Assembly (NCBI GenBank): GCA_001557505.1
Contig: LSAX01000009.1
Coordinates: 1,240,001-1,304,000, forward strand
Direction: 5' to 3'
Origin: Reticulascus tulasneorum
Lineage: Eukaryota > Ascomycota > Sordariomycetes > Glomerellales > Reticulascaceae
DNA length: 64,000 nucleotides
The stretch's first letter is position 1, and every line of letters starts with the position of its first letter. The translations under genes were made by a program, and so were the position numbers. A model generated the notes under the pieces. It searched no databases. It worked only from the letters and a program-made list of their open reading frames with translations, and was not told the DNA's origin. Positions 47,587 through 58,729 of this stretch are shown here, piece after piece.

Positions 47587-50500
47587 ATGGGGTCCGAGAA
47601 TACCAATGAGGCTCGCGACAGCGAAAATGCCCCTGTAGATCATGTTCAGGCAAGAGCTGACCTGCTTAACGACATGGTTGCAGCGGCAGATGAAGCAGAC
47701 CAAGCTGAAGGAGAAAACTTCCAGCAAGCCGAGCAAGACCTTGATGAGGAAACCACTCTCAGAAATCTTACGGAAAACGTGCGCGATCAGGATGACTTGG
47801 AGAGGGATATCACCTCGCAGGCAAACGCAGCTTTGGTTGACGCTGAGGATAAGAAGGATCTGCATCGCATCGATAAACTCGAATCCACGAAAACGAAGCT
47901 GGAGAGTCAACGACACAAAGAAGAGCAGAAATTGGAGCGTGTACGACACAATCCTTACCAGTCCCGCAATGTTCAAAAAGAGATTGCCAGACTTGATGAG
48001 GAAATAGGGCAGCTCAGCAATGACATCTCGGATTTTAAGGCCCGTATCGAAAAGAGACACCGCGATGTTCCGGTCGAAGACGTCGCCATAGCCAAGTCTA
48101 AGAGACAGCCGGGCGAAAGTCGTCGTGAATACTTGGTTCGCACAGGCAAGATTACTCCATTTGCAAACATCGGGGGGCCGCGACCTCAAGGAATTGAAGG
48201 AGAACTTGCGGATGCGATCATCGAGGCAGAAGAAGATGCAGTGGAGGAGCAAATGAACCGGGATGAGGATGAGCCCAAGTCGCATCAGATTCTTCGACGG
48301 CCAGGGTTTGCCGAGGAGCCTGATGTTGCCATAACCGTCGTTGAGAACGAATTTTCCCTCCGTCCAAGAAAGAAACGGAAGGTTCAAAGAGCCGGGTCTT
48401 CGTCGGACGAGTTTGAACCGGCATCAGCCGCTTCTCAAGCCGCCACTCCTGACTCAATAGCCCTATACGATGCCACAGAAGATGAAGACACAGTGTTCGA
48501 TCGTCCGAGGAAAAACAAAGGCAAGGCCAAAGCAGTCGCGGATACGACGATTGATCTGAGTCGAATAGACGATGGTAATGAATCTATGTACAAGAAACGC
48601 CTCGCAGATTGGGTCGAGAGACGAAGCAGAGCTCGTCGGCGGCGCGAAGAAGCAGACGGGCAAACGGATGAGGAGCTCGAAGATGAAGAGGAGTGGTTTA
48701 AACCCTCTCCTGACCATCCGGATCACGTCTTCAGTGAGGATCTCAAGCTACCAGGGGATATTCATCCATCATTGTTCGCGTACCAAAAGACTGGGGTCCA
48801 GTGGCTGGCAGAGTTGTACTCTCAGCGTGTTGGAGGCATTGTCGGTGACGAAATGGGCTTGGGCAAGACAGGCAAGTGCTTGCCAGAGGAGGCCGCTACC
48901 GTTGGCTATGGATGCTAACACAGATACAGTCCAAGCAATCGCGTTCATTGCTGCGCTGCATTACAGCAAGAGGTTGACAAAGCCAGTCATCATCGTTGCC
49001 CCTGCAACCGTCCTACGTCAATGGGTCAACGAGTTCCATCGATGGTGGCCACCACTTCGAGTTTCAATACTCCACGCATCTGGTAGCGGAATGCTGAATC
49101 TCGGATACGAAGATGATTCTGACATGGACCGCTCATACCGAATAAGGAGTAAAAGCAGCAAGGCTGCGAGCAAGATTGTCGACCGCGTCCTCAAGCAGGG
49201 ACATGTCCTAGTGACAACCTATGCTGGACTACAGACATATGCAGATGATCTCTTGGCAGTGGAATGGGAATACGCGGTTCTCGACGAGGGTCACAAGATC
49301 CGGAATCCCAATGCAGAGATTACAGTTACTTGCAAAGAACTGAATACCCCGAATAGAATTATTCTCTCTGGTACTCCTGTCCAGAACAATCTATCGGAAC
49401 TCTGGTCATTGTTTGACTTCATCTATCCAATGCGCCTTGGAACTCTTGTCAACTTTCGAGCTCAGTTTGAGGTTCCTATCAAACAAGGCGGCTATGCAAA
49501 TGCGACAAATCTACAAATTCTCACGGCAGAAAAATGTGCGGAGACTCTAAAAGAGACTATCAGTCAATATCTGCTGCAGCGGCTCAAGATTGACGTTGCA
49601 ACTGATCTGCCAGAGAAGACGGAACAGGTTCTCTTTTGCAAGCTAACATCCTCGCAACTTAATGCATACGATCTCTTTTTGAAATCTGATGAGGTCACTG
49701 CTATCCTTACCAAACGGCGCCAGTCATTGTATGGTATTGACATTCTACGCAAAATCTGCAATCATCCAGATCTTCTCGATCCCAGATTAAAAACAAAGCC
49801 ATTATACGACTGGGGCAACCCCAAGAAGTCAGGAAAGATGCAAGTTCTCCAAGCGCTTCTCCAGATGTGGAAGCGCTTTGGCCATAAAACACTGCTTTTT
49901 TCTCAGGGAAAATTGATGCTCAACATTATAGAATCGTTCATTCGCAAGCTTGGAGGGATAAACTTTGTCAGGATGGATGGCGAGACTCCTGTGGATCAGA
50001 GGCAGACTCTTATCGATCGGTTCAACAACGACCCCGACCTTGACGTGTTCTTGCTCACAACAAGAACCGGTGGTCTGGGAGTCAATCTCACTGGCGCAGA
50101 CCGTATCATCATATTTGATCCTGACTGGAATCCGTCTACCGATATGCAGGCACGTGAACGGGCATGGCGATTGGGACAGACGAAACCAGTCTCCATCTAT
50201 CGTCTCATGACATCCGGCACGATCGAGGAAAAGATTTATCACCGCCAGATATTCAAGCAGTTCATGACAAATAAGGTGCTGAAAGACCCGAAGCAACGAA
50301 CGGCCTTCGACATGTCAGATTTGTACGATCTATTCACACTTGGCGGGGCGTCACAGAACAACACCGACAGAAGTAGAATTTTTGATGGTGCTGAGGTCAA
50401 AATCGACAAGTCAGCCGCAGCACAGGAAGTCCAGCCCGAGAAACTCGTTCCGATCTCATTAGTCAGTAGGGGGCAAAGCCAGAACACCGAGGAGAACGAA

Positions 50501-51157
50501 TCAAGAGACGTACAGAACCTAGCTGCCATTGCCAATGTGGAGGACTTTCACGAGGATGAGAACATTCACGAGGAGAAACGCATGACTGCTGGCATTTTCG
50601 CTCGGTCCGTAGAGAGCGCCTACGAGCACGAACAAATCGTCAACGGAAAGAAGCAAGTCAAGGCGGATCGGTCCATGATTCAATACGAGGCGAACAAGGT
50701 CGCTGCCGCCGCCGCCGCTCATCTGCGTCGTGCAGGCGAGGAAGCTCGTAACATTCCTGCCGGCACAGTGACATGGACTGGGGAGGTCGGACAAGCAGGC
50801 CGTCCTGGAATCATTCGTCGACGTGGCGGCCTAGGTTCCGCAGGCGTGATGGCCGGTTTGGCTGATCGTCAGGGGCTCAACCAGCCAGGCAGCGAAGGTA
50901 GCTCCAGATCGGGAACTCCAGGTTTGGAGAGACCTATGGGGCATTTCAAGGCCAAAGATTTTATTGTCATGATCCAGACCTTCATCAAGCGACACAATGG
51001 TAAGGTGCCGAGCAAGATGTTGGTGGATCATTTCAATCCTTACTGCCCGAACACTCGGCAAACAGAAGAGTTTAAGGCCGCACTTGATAAAGTGGCTGTG
51101 TTGAGTAAGACCGGAGGAACCGGAAGGGGTATCTGGACCTTGAAACCGGGATACTAG
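47587..51157 (+). CDS. RAD26: Rad26/CSB-type SNF2 ATPase of transcription-coupled DNA repair
   Basis: Exons 47587-48871 and 48930-51157 give 1170 residues. The 58-nt intron starts with GC, not GT (CAG|GCAAGT), has a GCTAAC branch site and ends in CAG. Removing it rebuilds DEMGLGKTVQAIAF at residue 421 onward, so the splice is well supported. The N-terminal ~400 residues are charged and coiled-coil-like, with RREYLVRTGKITPFANI resembling the CSB leucine-latch region. The SNF2 helicase motifs are DEMGLGKT, DEGHKIRN (547), LSGTPVQNNLSELW, then TTRTGGLGVNLTGADRIIIF and ARERAWRLGQ. The last ~70 residues form the CSB winged-helix domain (FIKRHNGKVPSKMLVDHFN). Rad26/CSB acts in the nucleus on stalled RNA polymerase II. 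Confidence 0.95.
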
Positions 51158-51589
51158 CCTGGTAGACTTACGGACGTAGCATAGTTCACTCTCAGTATAC
51201 CCAACTTGAAAATTGAAGTGCTTCAAATCATTGATCCTGGCCGAGAGTTTTGACAGCAACTGTGACCTTCATGCTGCGCCTTCACAATATGACATCAACC
51301 CATAAGTATATGATTTCATACGGCTGCAGACTAGCTGAAGCGTCACTACAGGAGTGAAAACGTTGCAACCAAAGAACATCCTCAAATCACAAGTTTCAAG
51401 ATGTAGCGTTATACGACTTCAGTATTTATATTCTACCTACCAAAGTCAATGTCTCCACATGACCTTGGAAAGGTCAAGGTAGCAGAACCATCATGCAGAA
51501 AACCGATCTCCTCGCTATTTTTAAACGGCATAGGGTAACTAGTTAGGACTCCTTTTACAGTAGTTAATAACTGCCCAACCCCTTGGCAA
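51158..51589. other. Convergent 3' region between RAD26 and the uS11 gene
   Basis: About 430 bp that can hold both 3' untranslated regions. No gene-like frame is seen. Confidence 0.5.
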
Positions 51590-52272
<683 letters not shown>

Positions 52273-52548
52273 CGTGAACTTGATCTGCAATTCTTGTAGA
52301 GTCGAAGTGCAGCTCTCGCCATTGTAAATTTGGCGGGGAACAAAAAGGCGGTGACAGTCGGCAGATCAGCTTAGTGGGGTTTACTCGTGCAAAACCCTAA
52401 TGTTGCTTAAGCGAATTTTTCAGTGTGGCTGCTTGGCCGCAATCTACGAAGAGGGCAGCCCTACCTTTTTTTTTCTCCTCTCGAAATCGTGATCAACCAA
52501 CTTTCGTCGACAACCCAACCCAATCGACACCACCCGAATATCGACAAG
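52273..52548. promoter_or_regulatory. Bidirectional promoter of two ribosomal protein genes, with a telobox-like site
   Basis: Only 276 bp separate the ATGs of the uS11 and uL30 genes. Positions 52393-52400 read AACCCTAA, a telobox half-repeat. In many fungi and plants such boxes drive ribosomal protein genes; Tbf1-type factors bind them in several yeasts. A T-rich tract (about 52467-52475) lies on the uL30 side, typical of fungal core promoters. Factor binding is inferred. Confidence 0.6.
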
Positions 52549-54064
52549 ATGGCTCCCAAGACAGCCAGCAAGTCCGGCTCTTCGTATGCTTCCCCCCGAA
52601 TCCCTTGATGTTCCCTGGTGCCTGCCCTGCGTCGATGTTTGCAGATTGTCGTGGTCCTCTCGCTGGAAAGCCTGGTCGTTCAGACATGGCAGCCAGCTCG
52701 ATCTTTCTCGTGCTTCTCCCTTCTTCTTGCATGCTTGAAATATAGCTTGCGGATTGAGAGATGTCGCATGGGGTGTTGGGGTTGAAGACCTTGCTCTTCT
52801 CCCTTAAATTCATTGCCGCTTTTGATGGCTTGTGTCTGTGCTGGAATATGCCTGGCTCATCGCAATCATTCCGAGCGAGCATTACTTCTTGAACTTCAGT
52901 TCGAGGTGTTGTCGGATGAGTTTAAGATTGATAGTCTCGACCCTATCTCAGGCTCAAGCACTAGCAATCGTCTCACCGATTAAATCTATCAAAATCGAGT
53001 CAGCCAAAGCGAGAATGTCGCGCTTCAGCTTCACTTCTCGCACCGGCGCTCTATTACATACTGAGGTATGCTGGACTACGTACTAATCTGATTAATTGCA
53101 GGTCTGTCCCGACGCATGACCAGATTTTGGTCCCGGAGACTCTCCTGAAGAAGCGAAAGAGCCAGGAGAAGGCTCGCGCTGAGCGCACGACCGACCTCGA
53201 GAAGAAGAAGAAGGTGTGTGCTTTTCTTACAATTTTTTCTGTGGTTTCATGATGTACAACATACCACTTCAACTAGACTCTGTCGATGCTGTTGAATTTA
53301 TACCTTCTTTCGGGTCTGATTACCAGACATAATTGCTTTTAGTGTTTGATCTCTAGCGGAGTTTCGCAGCTAATAATTCCTCAGGCCAACAAAGAGAAGC
53401 GCGGCGTCATCTTCAAGCGTGCCGAGAAGTATATCACCGAGTACCGCGATGCAGAGCGTGAGAAGATCCGACTTTCTCGTCTTGCGAAGGAGAACGACTC
53501 TGCCTATATTCCTGCTGAGAACAAGTTGATCTTCTTGATCAGAATCAAGGGGTTGGTTCGCTCGTGGTTACTACCAATGACTTTTTCTGACCAATGATGT
53601 GTAGTATCAACAAGATGCCACCAAAGCCACGCAAGATCCTTCAATTGATGAGACTTCTGCAAATCAACAACGGCGTCTTCGTGCGAATCACCAAGGCTAC
53701 GACTGAGATGATCAAGGTCATCGAGCCGTGGGTTGCTTTCGGATACCCCAACCTCAAGTCTATTAAGGAGCTCATCTACAAGCGTGGATACGGAAAGATC
53801 AACAAGCAACGTGTTGCTTTGACCGACAATGCTATCATTGAGGAGTCTCTCGGCAAGTACGGAATCGTGTGCATGGAAGATTTGATCCACGAGATCTACA
53901 CCGTCGGCCCCAATTTCAAGCAGGCATCCAACTTCCTGTGGCCCTTCAAGCTCAGCAACCCTACTGGTGGATTCCGCCCACGCAAGTTCAAGCACTTCAT
54001 CGAGGGTGGTGACTTGGGTAATCGGGAAGAGAAGATTAATGCTCTCATCCGACAGATGAACTAA
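52549..54064 (+). CDS. RPL7: 60S ribosomal protein uL30 (L7)
   Basis: Exons 52549-52583, 53102-53213, 53385-53551 and 53605-54064 give 257 residues. Introns are 518, 171 and 53 nt; the long first intron right after a tiny first exon is common in fungal ribosomal protein genes. The spliced protein reads [20 protein letters not shown], then [40 protein letters not shown] and [20 protein letters not shown]. It closes with [20 protein letters not shown], all hallmark L7/uL30 blocks. It is part of the large ribosomal subunit, near 5S rRNA and the central protuberance. The second intron contains a candidate box C/D snoRNA. Confidence 0.97.
53241..53326 (+). ncRNA. Candidate intronic box C/D snoRNA, snR39B/SNORD2-like
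   Basis: It lies inside the second uL30 intron. Box C is ATGATGT at 53249-53255, box D is CTGA at 53316-53319, and a 4-bp terminal stem TGGT (53242-53245) / ACCA (53322-53325) brackets them. Length (about 86 nt) is normal. A C'-like CGATGCT is at 53284-53290. The ten bases directly before box D (53306-53315, TCTTTCGGGT) are complementary to ACCCGAAAGA, which I recall as a conserved stretch of 25S rRNA. By the box D plus five rule the paired G would be yeast G805, the snR39B target; human SNORD2 is the counterpart. In yeast, uL30 gene introns host snR39 and snR59, which guide A807 two bases away. rRNA numbering is from memory. Confidence 0.75.
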
Positions 54065-54292
54065 GGGTTAGGTTGATTACTTCGATTCGCAGGTTGAGAA
54101 TACCAATAGCTGGACGTGGCATGGTTACATGGCGTTGATATCACAAAAAGGAATTGTGAATTGATCATTTGAACCACTTAAACATCATTAACCGTCGTGA
54201 AATGTGTTAAATGCTTAAGACTCCGTAGTGGTGAGGCCGGTGTATGATGAGAGCCCTTCCAATGCACCGATTTACCAACCATGCCACCAAAT

Positions 54293-55059
54293 TCATATCT
54301 TGATGTCGAAACTTGTCCCACACCCACAACTGCTTACAGCTGATGGATTGTCCGCTATCTTGAATTGCGAGCCAATGAGCTCCATTGTGAAATCCACCTT
54401 ACTGCCCTTCAACACCTCCAGCGACGGCTGGTCAATAACCACCTTCGGTCCGTCAAGTGATAGCGTCTCGGGATTCGCATCTTCGGGCACGTATTGGAAC
54501 ACCGTGTCGTCCTCGCCCATCACAGCAGACCAGTTACTAGCTTTATCGCTCTCGGGGAGCGTTATTAAACTCATGAGGTATTGGAAGCCGTGGCAGCCGC
54601 CACTTTCGACTTGTATGCGCAAGGCGAGATTCGGATTCGAGTCTTTTTTCATTATCTCGGAGAGACGCTAGACTTGTTGGCATATGGCTTGGAAGAGAAG
54701 AATAGTGTGAGACATACCTTGCCTGCTCTTTGCGTTATGTCCATTTGCATCTCGTGCCCGTCCTCGTCCATCTGCGGATTATACACGCAACGAGCTTGCT
54801 TTCTTGCAGTCGACACAGTAAAGCTCCGCGCCTGCATGTGACTGGTCCCAGATCGCATTCCTAAATCTGCAGCATTTCGCCGGCTTGTAGCTCCAGTAGG
54901 GCCCGTACGGTTCGATGTGGCGGTCCGAATTGTCCGGAAGGTTTGTTGCGGGTGTAGCATGTTGAATATCGGAGTGTGGTGCTCGGAGGTATTGCGCGCT
55001 GCGAGTTGGACAAAGAGCCTTGCGCTCGAAGGCGCGTTGGCGCAGCGCAGGGACGTCAT
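54293..55059 (-). CDS. ISA2: Mitochondrial iron-sulfur cluster assembly protein Isa2
   Basis: Minus-strand exons 55059-54718 and 54667-54293 give 238 residues; the intron is 50 nt. The first ~85 residues are rich in R, S, T and A with few acids (LRCANAPSSARLFVQLAARN), a mitochondrial targeting region. The A-type (HesB/IscA) domain starts at MDITQRAGKRLSEIMKKDSN, rebuilt by splicing. The three cysteines of the family are present: ESGGCHGFQYLMSL, then SSCGCGTSF close to the C-terminus. The insertion between the first Cys and the C-x-C pair is typical of Isa2 rather than Isa1. With Isa1 and Iba57 it makes [4Fe-4S] clusters for aconitase and lipoate synthase. It converges on the uL30 gene. Confidence 0.9.
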
Positions 55060-55732
55060 TTTTTGTTGTGGTAGATGGGAGCTTCGAGCTTGGGTGAGGA
55101 AATTTACGACTTTCTACGGAGTAGGATGATGTCAAATAAAACCCGAGGCTCGGACGAGTTGGTGGCGGGCACTGCAGTGTCATATTAGTCAGCGGGCTCC
55201 CAATGCTGCCAGCCAATTGTCCCTCTGGAATTTGCAACACTTCACTTCACTCATGGCTTACTTGAAGCTCAGAAACTGGTTAAGTGGAAGGCTCTTGTTC
55301 CCTTTGAGATATTTCACCTCTCACTGAGTATCAGTCGTATTCAACTTCACCAAAGACGATCATACTTTCCTATCTCCTTGTCATGCCAGATCATCTTTCC
55401 TTCCTCCACAACGATAAAATAGTTCTTGTCACCCCAATACTGCATTATAAGTCAACACTAAGACATGATGTATTTTCTGAACCTGCCTTCTATTATTTTG
55501 GTAGCGCAAGTCTAGTAGGCACACAAACACTACCAGAGAATGTTTAAACGTTTCTCCTTTAGATTCTTCTTTCCTTTCATATCGCTCTTCTCTCCTGGAT
55601 CTCTCTTCTCCTTGAATTGCATTCCAAACTCATCTATTCTCTGCGCCAAACTCCATGCTCAGTGTTCCTCCCATCTGATTACTCTAGTTTCTACTCTTCT
55701 CTACCTCACTCATCACCAAGGATTGAACAATC
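55060..55732. other. Divergent intergenic region, ISA2 / DUF3990-like gene
   Basis: About 670 bp. From 55540 the + strand is very T/C-rich, as in a long fungal 5' leader for the rightward gene. A short frame there is low-complexity and not credible. Confidence 0.5.
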
Positions 55733-57187
55733 ATGTCGATCTTAGCCCCGTTCGACGAGAACAGTCTTCTCCTTTCTGGTCTGGCAAGTCCTACCAGCAG
55801 TGATGGGACACGCCGCATCCACAAACGACGGCTTAACAGGACCAGCGATGAAGAAAATACACACATCCCCCTCTTGCCTGTTTGGAACCCGTCTTCCCCA
55901 GATACTGCCGATGACTCCCATTTCCATACTATCCCAGCCGAATTAATCTCTGAGGCGACTCTTCGATATCTCGGCTATAACGATGACATTGCGACCCTGA
56001 AATGGAACCAATGGTCCAACTGGGAAGGAAAAGATGTGTTTCCTCGAGAAGTTGACGACGACGTTCCTTTCGGTTTAATAATGACATTCATAGATTTTGC
56101 CACTGGCCATATCATGAATCGACAAGATGCTACCAGCGAAGACGATGAGCAAGCCTGGCGCGATTGTATGGACGATTGCGAAATTACTGAGGAACTTCAA
56201 GATGCCATCATGGATCCACTCTTCAAGCTCATCCGTTCAACAGAGTCTTGTTTGTTCTGGATCATGGATACTTTCAAGATGCGCTACCGAACTCTTGAGG
56301 ATATCCAACGTACCTCTAGAGAACGTGAGATGGCTATTCAGCGAGCTCATTCACGCCCATCCACATCTGCATCTGCAGATTTCGGTAGCCTGGCGACAAC
56401 ATCTGATAGCTCGTCTCTTCTTGTTGACTCAGAGCGACGGTCCATATCCGGCACACAACGACTTATTCCAGGCATTGAGCGAAACACTGCCCTATCAGCT
56501 GCAGCACTCGTAGCTCAGAATGCACCATGCTTTACGGTGCTTTACAAGGGAGTCGACCAAGCTCGCATTGATGGTATGTACAACCTTGCTGGCTTGTCGA
56601 TAGAGCTAACATGGGATGGCGTTTTAGGTCTCTTTGATAGTGCGGGCACCATTTCTCGGTTTGAGAAGCTCATATCTGGAGCACCATCTGACTTTCTGAC
56701 TCAAACTGGATTCTACTTCACCGTCGATAGGGATATTGCTTTGTACTATGCAGCCTATGCAAAGCGTCGCGACAATGTAACGTCTGTTGTGCTTATCCAA
56801 ATGAGCATCCCGAGTTCCGCCATCGAGACTCTTTCGGAGACCCAGCTTCTGCGAGTGAGTTGGCCTAGTCCTGAGTGGAAGAGATTGATCTTCCACTGCC
56901 GACGTTCCATGAAACTTCCTTCTGAGCTACGCAAGTTCAAGCTAGCCACGCTGATCATCGGAACTATTTCCAAGAAGCCTAGCAAGGTCTACCAACGCTT
57001 AGAGTCACCGGAGGAGATCACGGAGGCAATGGTGCTCAAGGGAAAGTATGGACAGAACGGTATTCAATACGTCTGGCCACAGGATGAAGGGCAGGACTTC
57101 TTGGAGGAGCATGGCCGCTTGCAAGTCTTTCCTCTAACGTCGCAGGAGTACAGGACTTGGTACGACGAGATTAATTCGGAGGAGTAA
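55733..57187 (+). CDS. Protein of unknown function with DUF3990/ADP-ribosyltransferase-like C-terminal half
   Basis: This is a single-exon gene of 484 codons. Residues 1-55 are polar; about 60-200 are acidic with conserved-looking W pairs (LKWNQWSNWEGKDVF) and no domain I know. A serine-rich linker follows (about 205-250). Residues about 265-470 have the layout of the DUF3990 family, which has the ADP-ribosyltransferase fold. FTVLYKGVDQAR is a first strand with a basic residue, and FLTQTGFYFTVDRDIALYYA corresponds to G-F-Y-x-T then A-x-x-x-A. WKRLIFHCRR, ATLIIGTIS and NGIQYVW followed by FLEEHGRLQVF complete the pattern. Whether the active-site triad is complete cannot be judged by eye, so enzymatic activity is unproven. 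No signal peptide or membrane helix is seen. Confidence 0.65.
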   Translation: MSILAPFDENSLLLSGLASPTSSDGTRRIHKRRLNRTSDEENTHIPLLPVWNPSSPDTADDSHFHTIPAELISEATLRYLGYNDDIATLKWNQWSNWEGKDVFPREVDDDVPFGLIMTFIDFATGHIMNRQDATSEDDEQAWRDCMDDCEITEELQDAIMDPLFKLIRSTESCLFWIMDTFKMRYRTLEDIQRTSREREMAIQRAHSRPSTSASADFGSLATTSDSSSLLVDSERRSISGTQRLIPGIERNTALSAAALVAQNAPCFTVLYKGVDQARIDGMYNLAGLSIELTWDGVLGLFDSAGTISRFEKLISGAPSDFLTQTGFYFTVDRDIALYYAAYAKRRDNVTSVVLIQMSIPSSAIETLSETQLLRVSWPSPEWKRLIFHCRRSMKLPSELRKFKLATLIIGTISKKPSKVYQRLESPEEITEAMVLKGKYGQNGIQYVWPQDEGQDFLEEHGRLQVFPLTSQEYRTWYDEINSEE

Positions 57188-57596
57188 GCCTTGGTACTGG
57201 TATTGTATTCATCAATAACTCGTAGATGAGTCCTCAAGAGCAGCATATCCAATCTAAGTCTGTTAAGAATCAATGATTCTTACACAAAATTGAAAGCATG
57301 CGACCAACTGGAGAAAATGAGTGAGACTGGCCGAAATAATGCTGTTTCAACACTGTGATGACGCCTTCCTGTTGTCAGTGGGCCATGTCTTCAGTGTGGC
57401 GGCAGGCACAACGTCTCAAAGGTTTGGGAGAAGAGTATCCTTACGCATCTTTCCCTGGGATTAGTAGTTCGCTGCTTGCACTCACTTACCAGTAACACCA
57501 TCCTTATCTTCTCTTGAACGCGTAAAACAAACCAATTTGCCAGAAAGTTTTACATGCCCCTAGAAATCATCATCCTCCTAATATTATTGTTTATCG
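57188..57596. other. Intergenic region, nothing recognised
   Basis: About 410 bp between two + strand genes with no gene-like frame. Confidence 0.5.
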
Positions 57597-58367
57597 ATGC
57601 CTTTCGCTACACTGCATATTGACTTTGCAACCAGCACGCGGCAGCCATACCACCGAGCAGCTCGATCGCATCGAAAGAGAAAACTGTTCGCACCACCTAC
57701 CCCTGACCTTGCGGACCACCATCGACAAGCTGAAGAGGTTCGCAACATGCAGCAGCAGCCTCTCGCCTTGTCCGGTATCAGGGATTCTCTTGAGACTAGC
57801 AAGCTGGAAATCGTGCTTCTTGCATTGGGTATCCTCATATTGGTGTCTCTATTTGGCATCATCATCATGATCGGGGTCAGGGCTAGTACAAAAGCAAAGC
57901 ACGACTCAGAGAGCTGCAGAGACCGTGACCACCAAGCCGCAAGAGTGTGGGAAGAGCGCGACGAAACCGTGCTGCTGAATCCTCGCAGTGAGAATGAGTC
58001 CTTCATCAACAGCGTCCGGAAACGAAGTGCCTCAACGACGGGCAGCATCAAGAAAGAGCTCAATTCTACGCAGAGAAAGAAGACGGGGTCTGGATCATCA
58101 ACCGAGTTGCAATCAATGTGGAAAGAGGTGGAAAACGAAGGTGGAGGAGCAGGAGGAAAGATGTGCGATGATGGAATAATTGTACCTCGGATGGTGGATC
58201 TGCAGCATTGCAAGCAGGACTTGTTGATCGACTACCCTATTCAGACAATGTCGAGTGCGAGAGACAATAGTGCGCAGGCGGCGCGGAGACGATCAAGTCG
58301 TTTCAGTCTGCCCGGCCCACCTGCTCCCTGCGACTTGGAAGCGCAACATCCTAGTGGTCATTTGTAG
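57597..58367 (+). CDS. Small single-pass membrane protein, unknown
   Basis: This is an open frame of 256 codons with one strong membrane segment (IVLLALGILILVSLFGIIIM, about residues 73-92). It is preceded by a basic, H/R/P-rich part and followed by a polar, S/R/E-rich tail that is probably disordered. There is no signal peptide; an internal ATG at codon 51 (MQQQPLALSG) is an alternative start. The membrane segment followed at once by RASTKAKH would suit a type-I/III signal anchor. No family is recognised. The antisense frame over the same stretch is also long, so real expression needs proof. Confidence 0.5.
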   Translation: MPFATLHIDFATSTRQPYHRAARSHRKRKLFAPPTPDLADHHRQAEEVRNMQQQPLALSGIRDSLETSKLEIVLLALGILILVSLFGIIIMIGVRASTKAKHDSESCRDRDHQAARVWEERDETVLLNPRSENESFINSVRKRSASTTGSIKKELNSTQRKKTGSGSSTELQSMWKEVENEGGGAGGKMCDDGIIVPRMVDLQHCKQDLLIDYPIQTMSSARDNSAQAARRRSSRFSLPGPPAPCDLEAQHPSGHL

Positions 58368-58729
58368 TTGATCTCCCTAGGCCCAATCGTCACTCGACGA
58401 CGTTGGCTAGCATCCAAGACTATGTCTCTCAGGACCATTTTCACTCATGGTGGCATAGCGAAATGCTTACTATCACAGCAGCTTGCGGCATCCCCAAAAC
58501 AGCCTTCGCATATAAAAGCAAATAGCTCGTGGATAGGTAGCGGCCTGTTGTACACAGCATCTCTATTTCGTACCTGCTCCGCATCCTAATCTAAGACATT
58601 CGAAAGACCTAGACCAAGTGAAGTATCTGCCATGATCTTCTGCTCGTCCCATCCCATCGTTTTGCGTCGTGTTTATACAAGTTGCCATGCTGATTTGTCG
58701 GGGTCACCGACCATCCATCTGTACCAGTA
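58368..58729. other. Convergent 3' region, membrane-protein gene / MIC10
   Basis: About 360 bp between two converging genes with no credible additional frame. Confidence 0.5.

Noticed and set aside
57584..58213. 209-codon minus-strand frame over the small membrane-protein gene
   Set aside because: Its serine/arginine-rich product looks like the mirror of the + strand frame, which has a clean membrane segment. One of the two must be a shadow and the + strand one is better.
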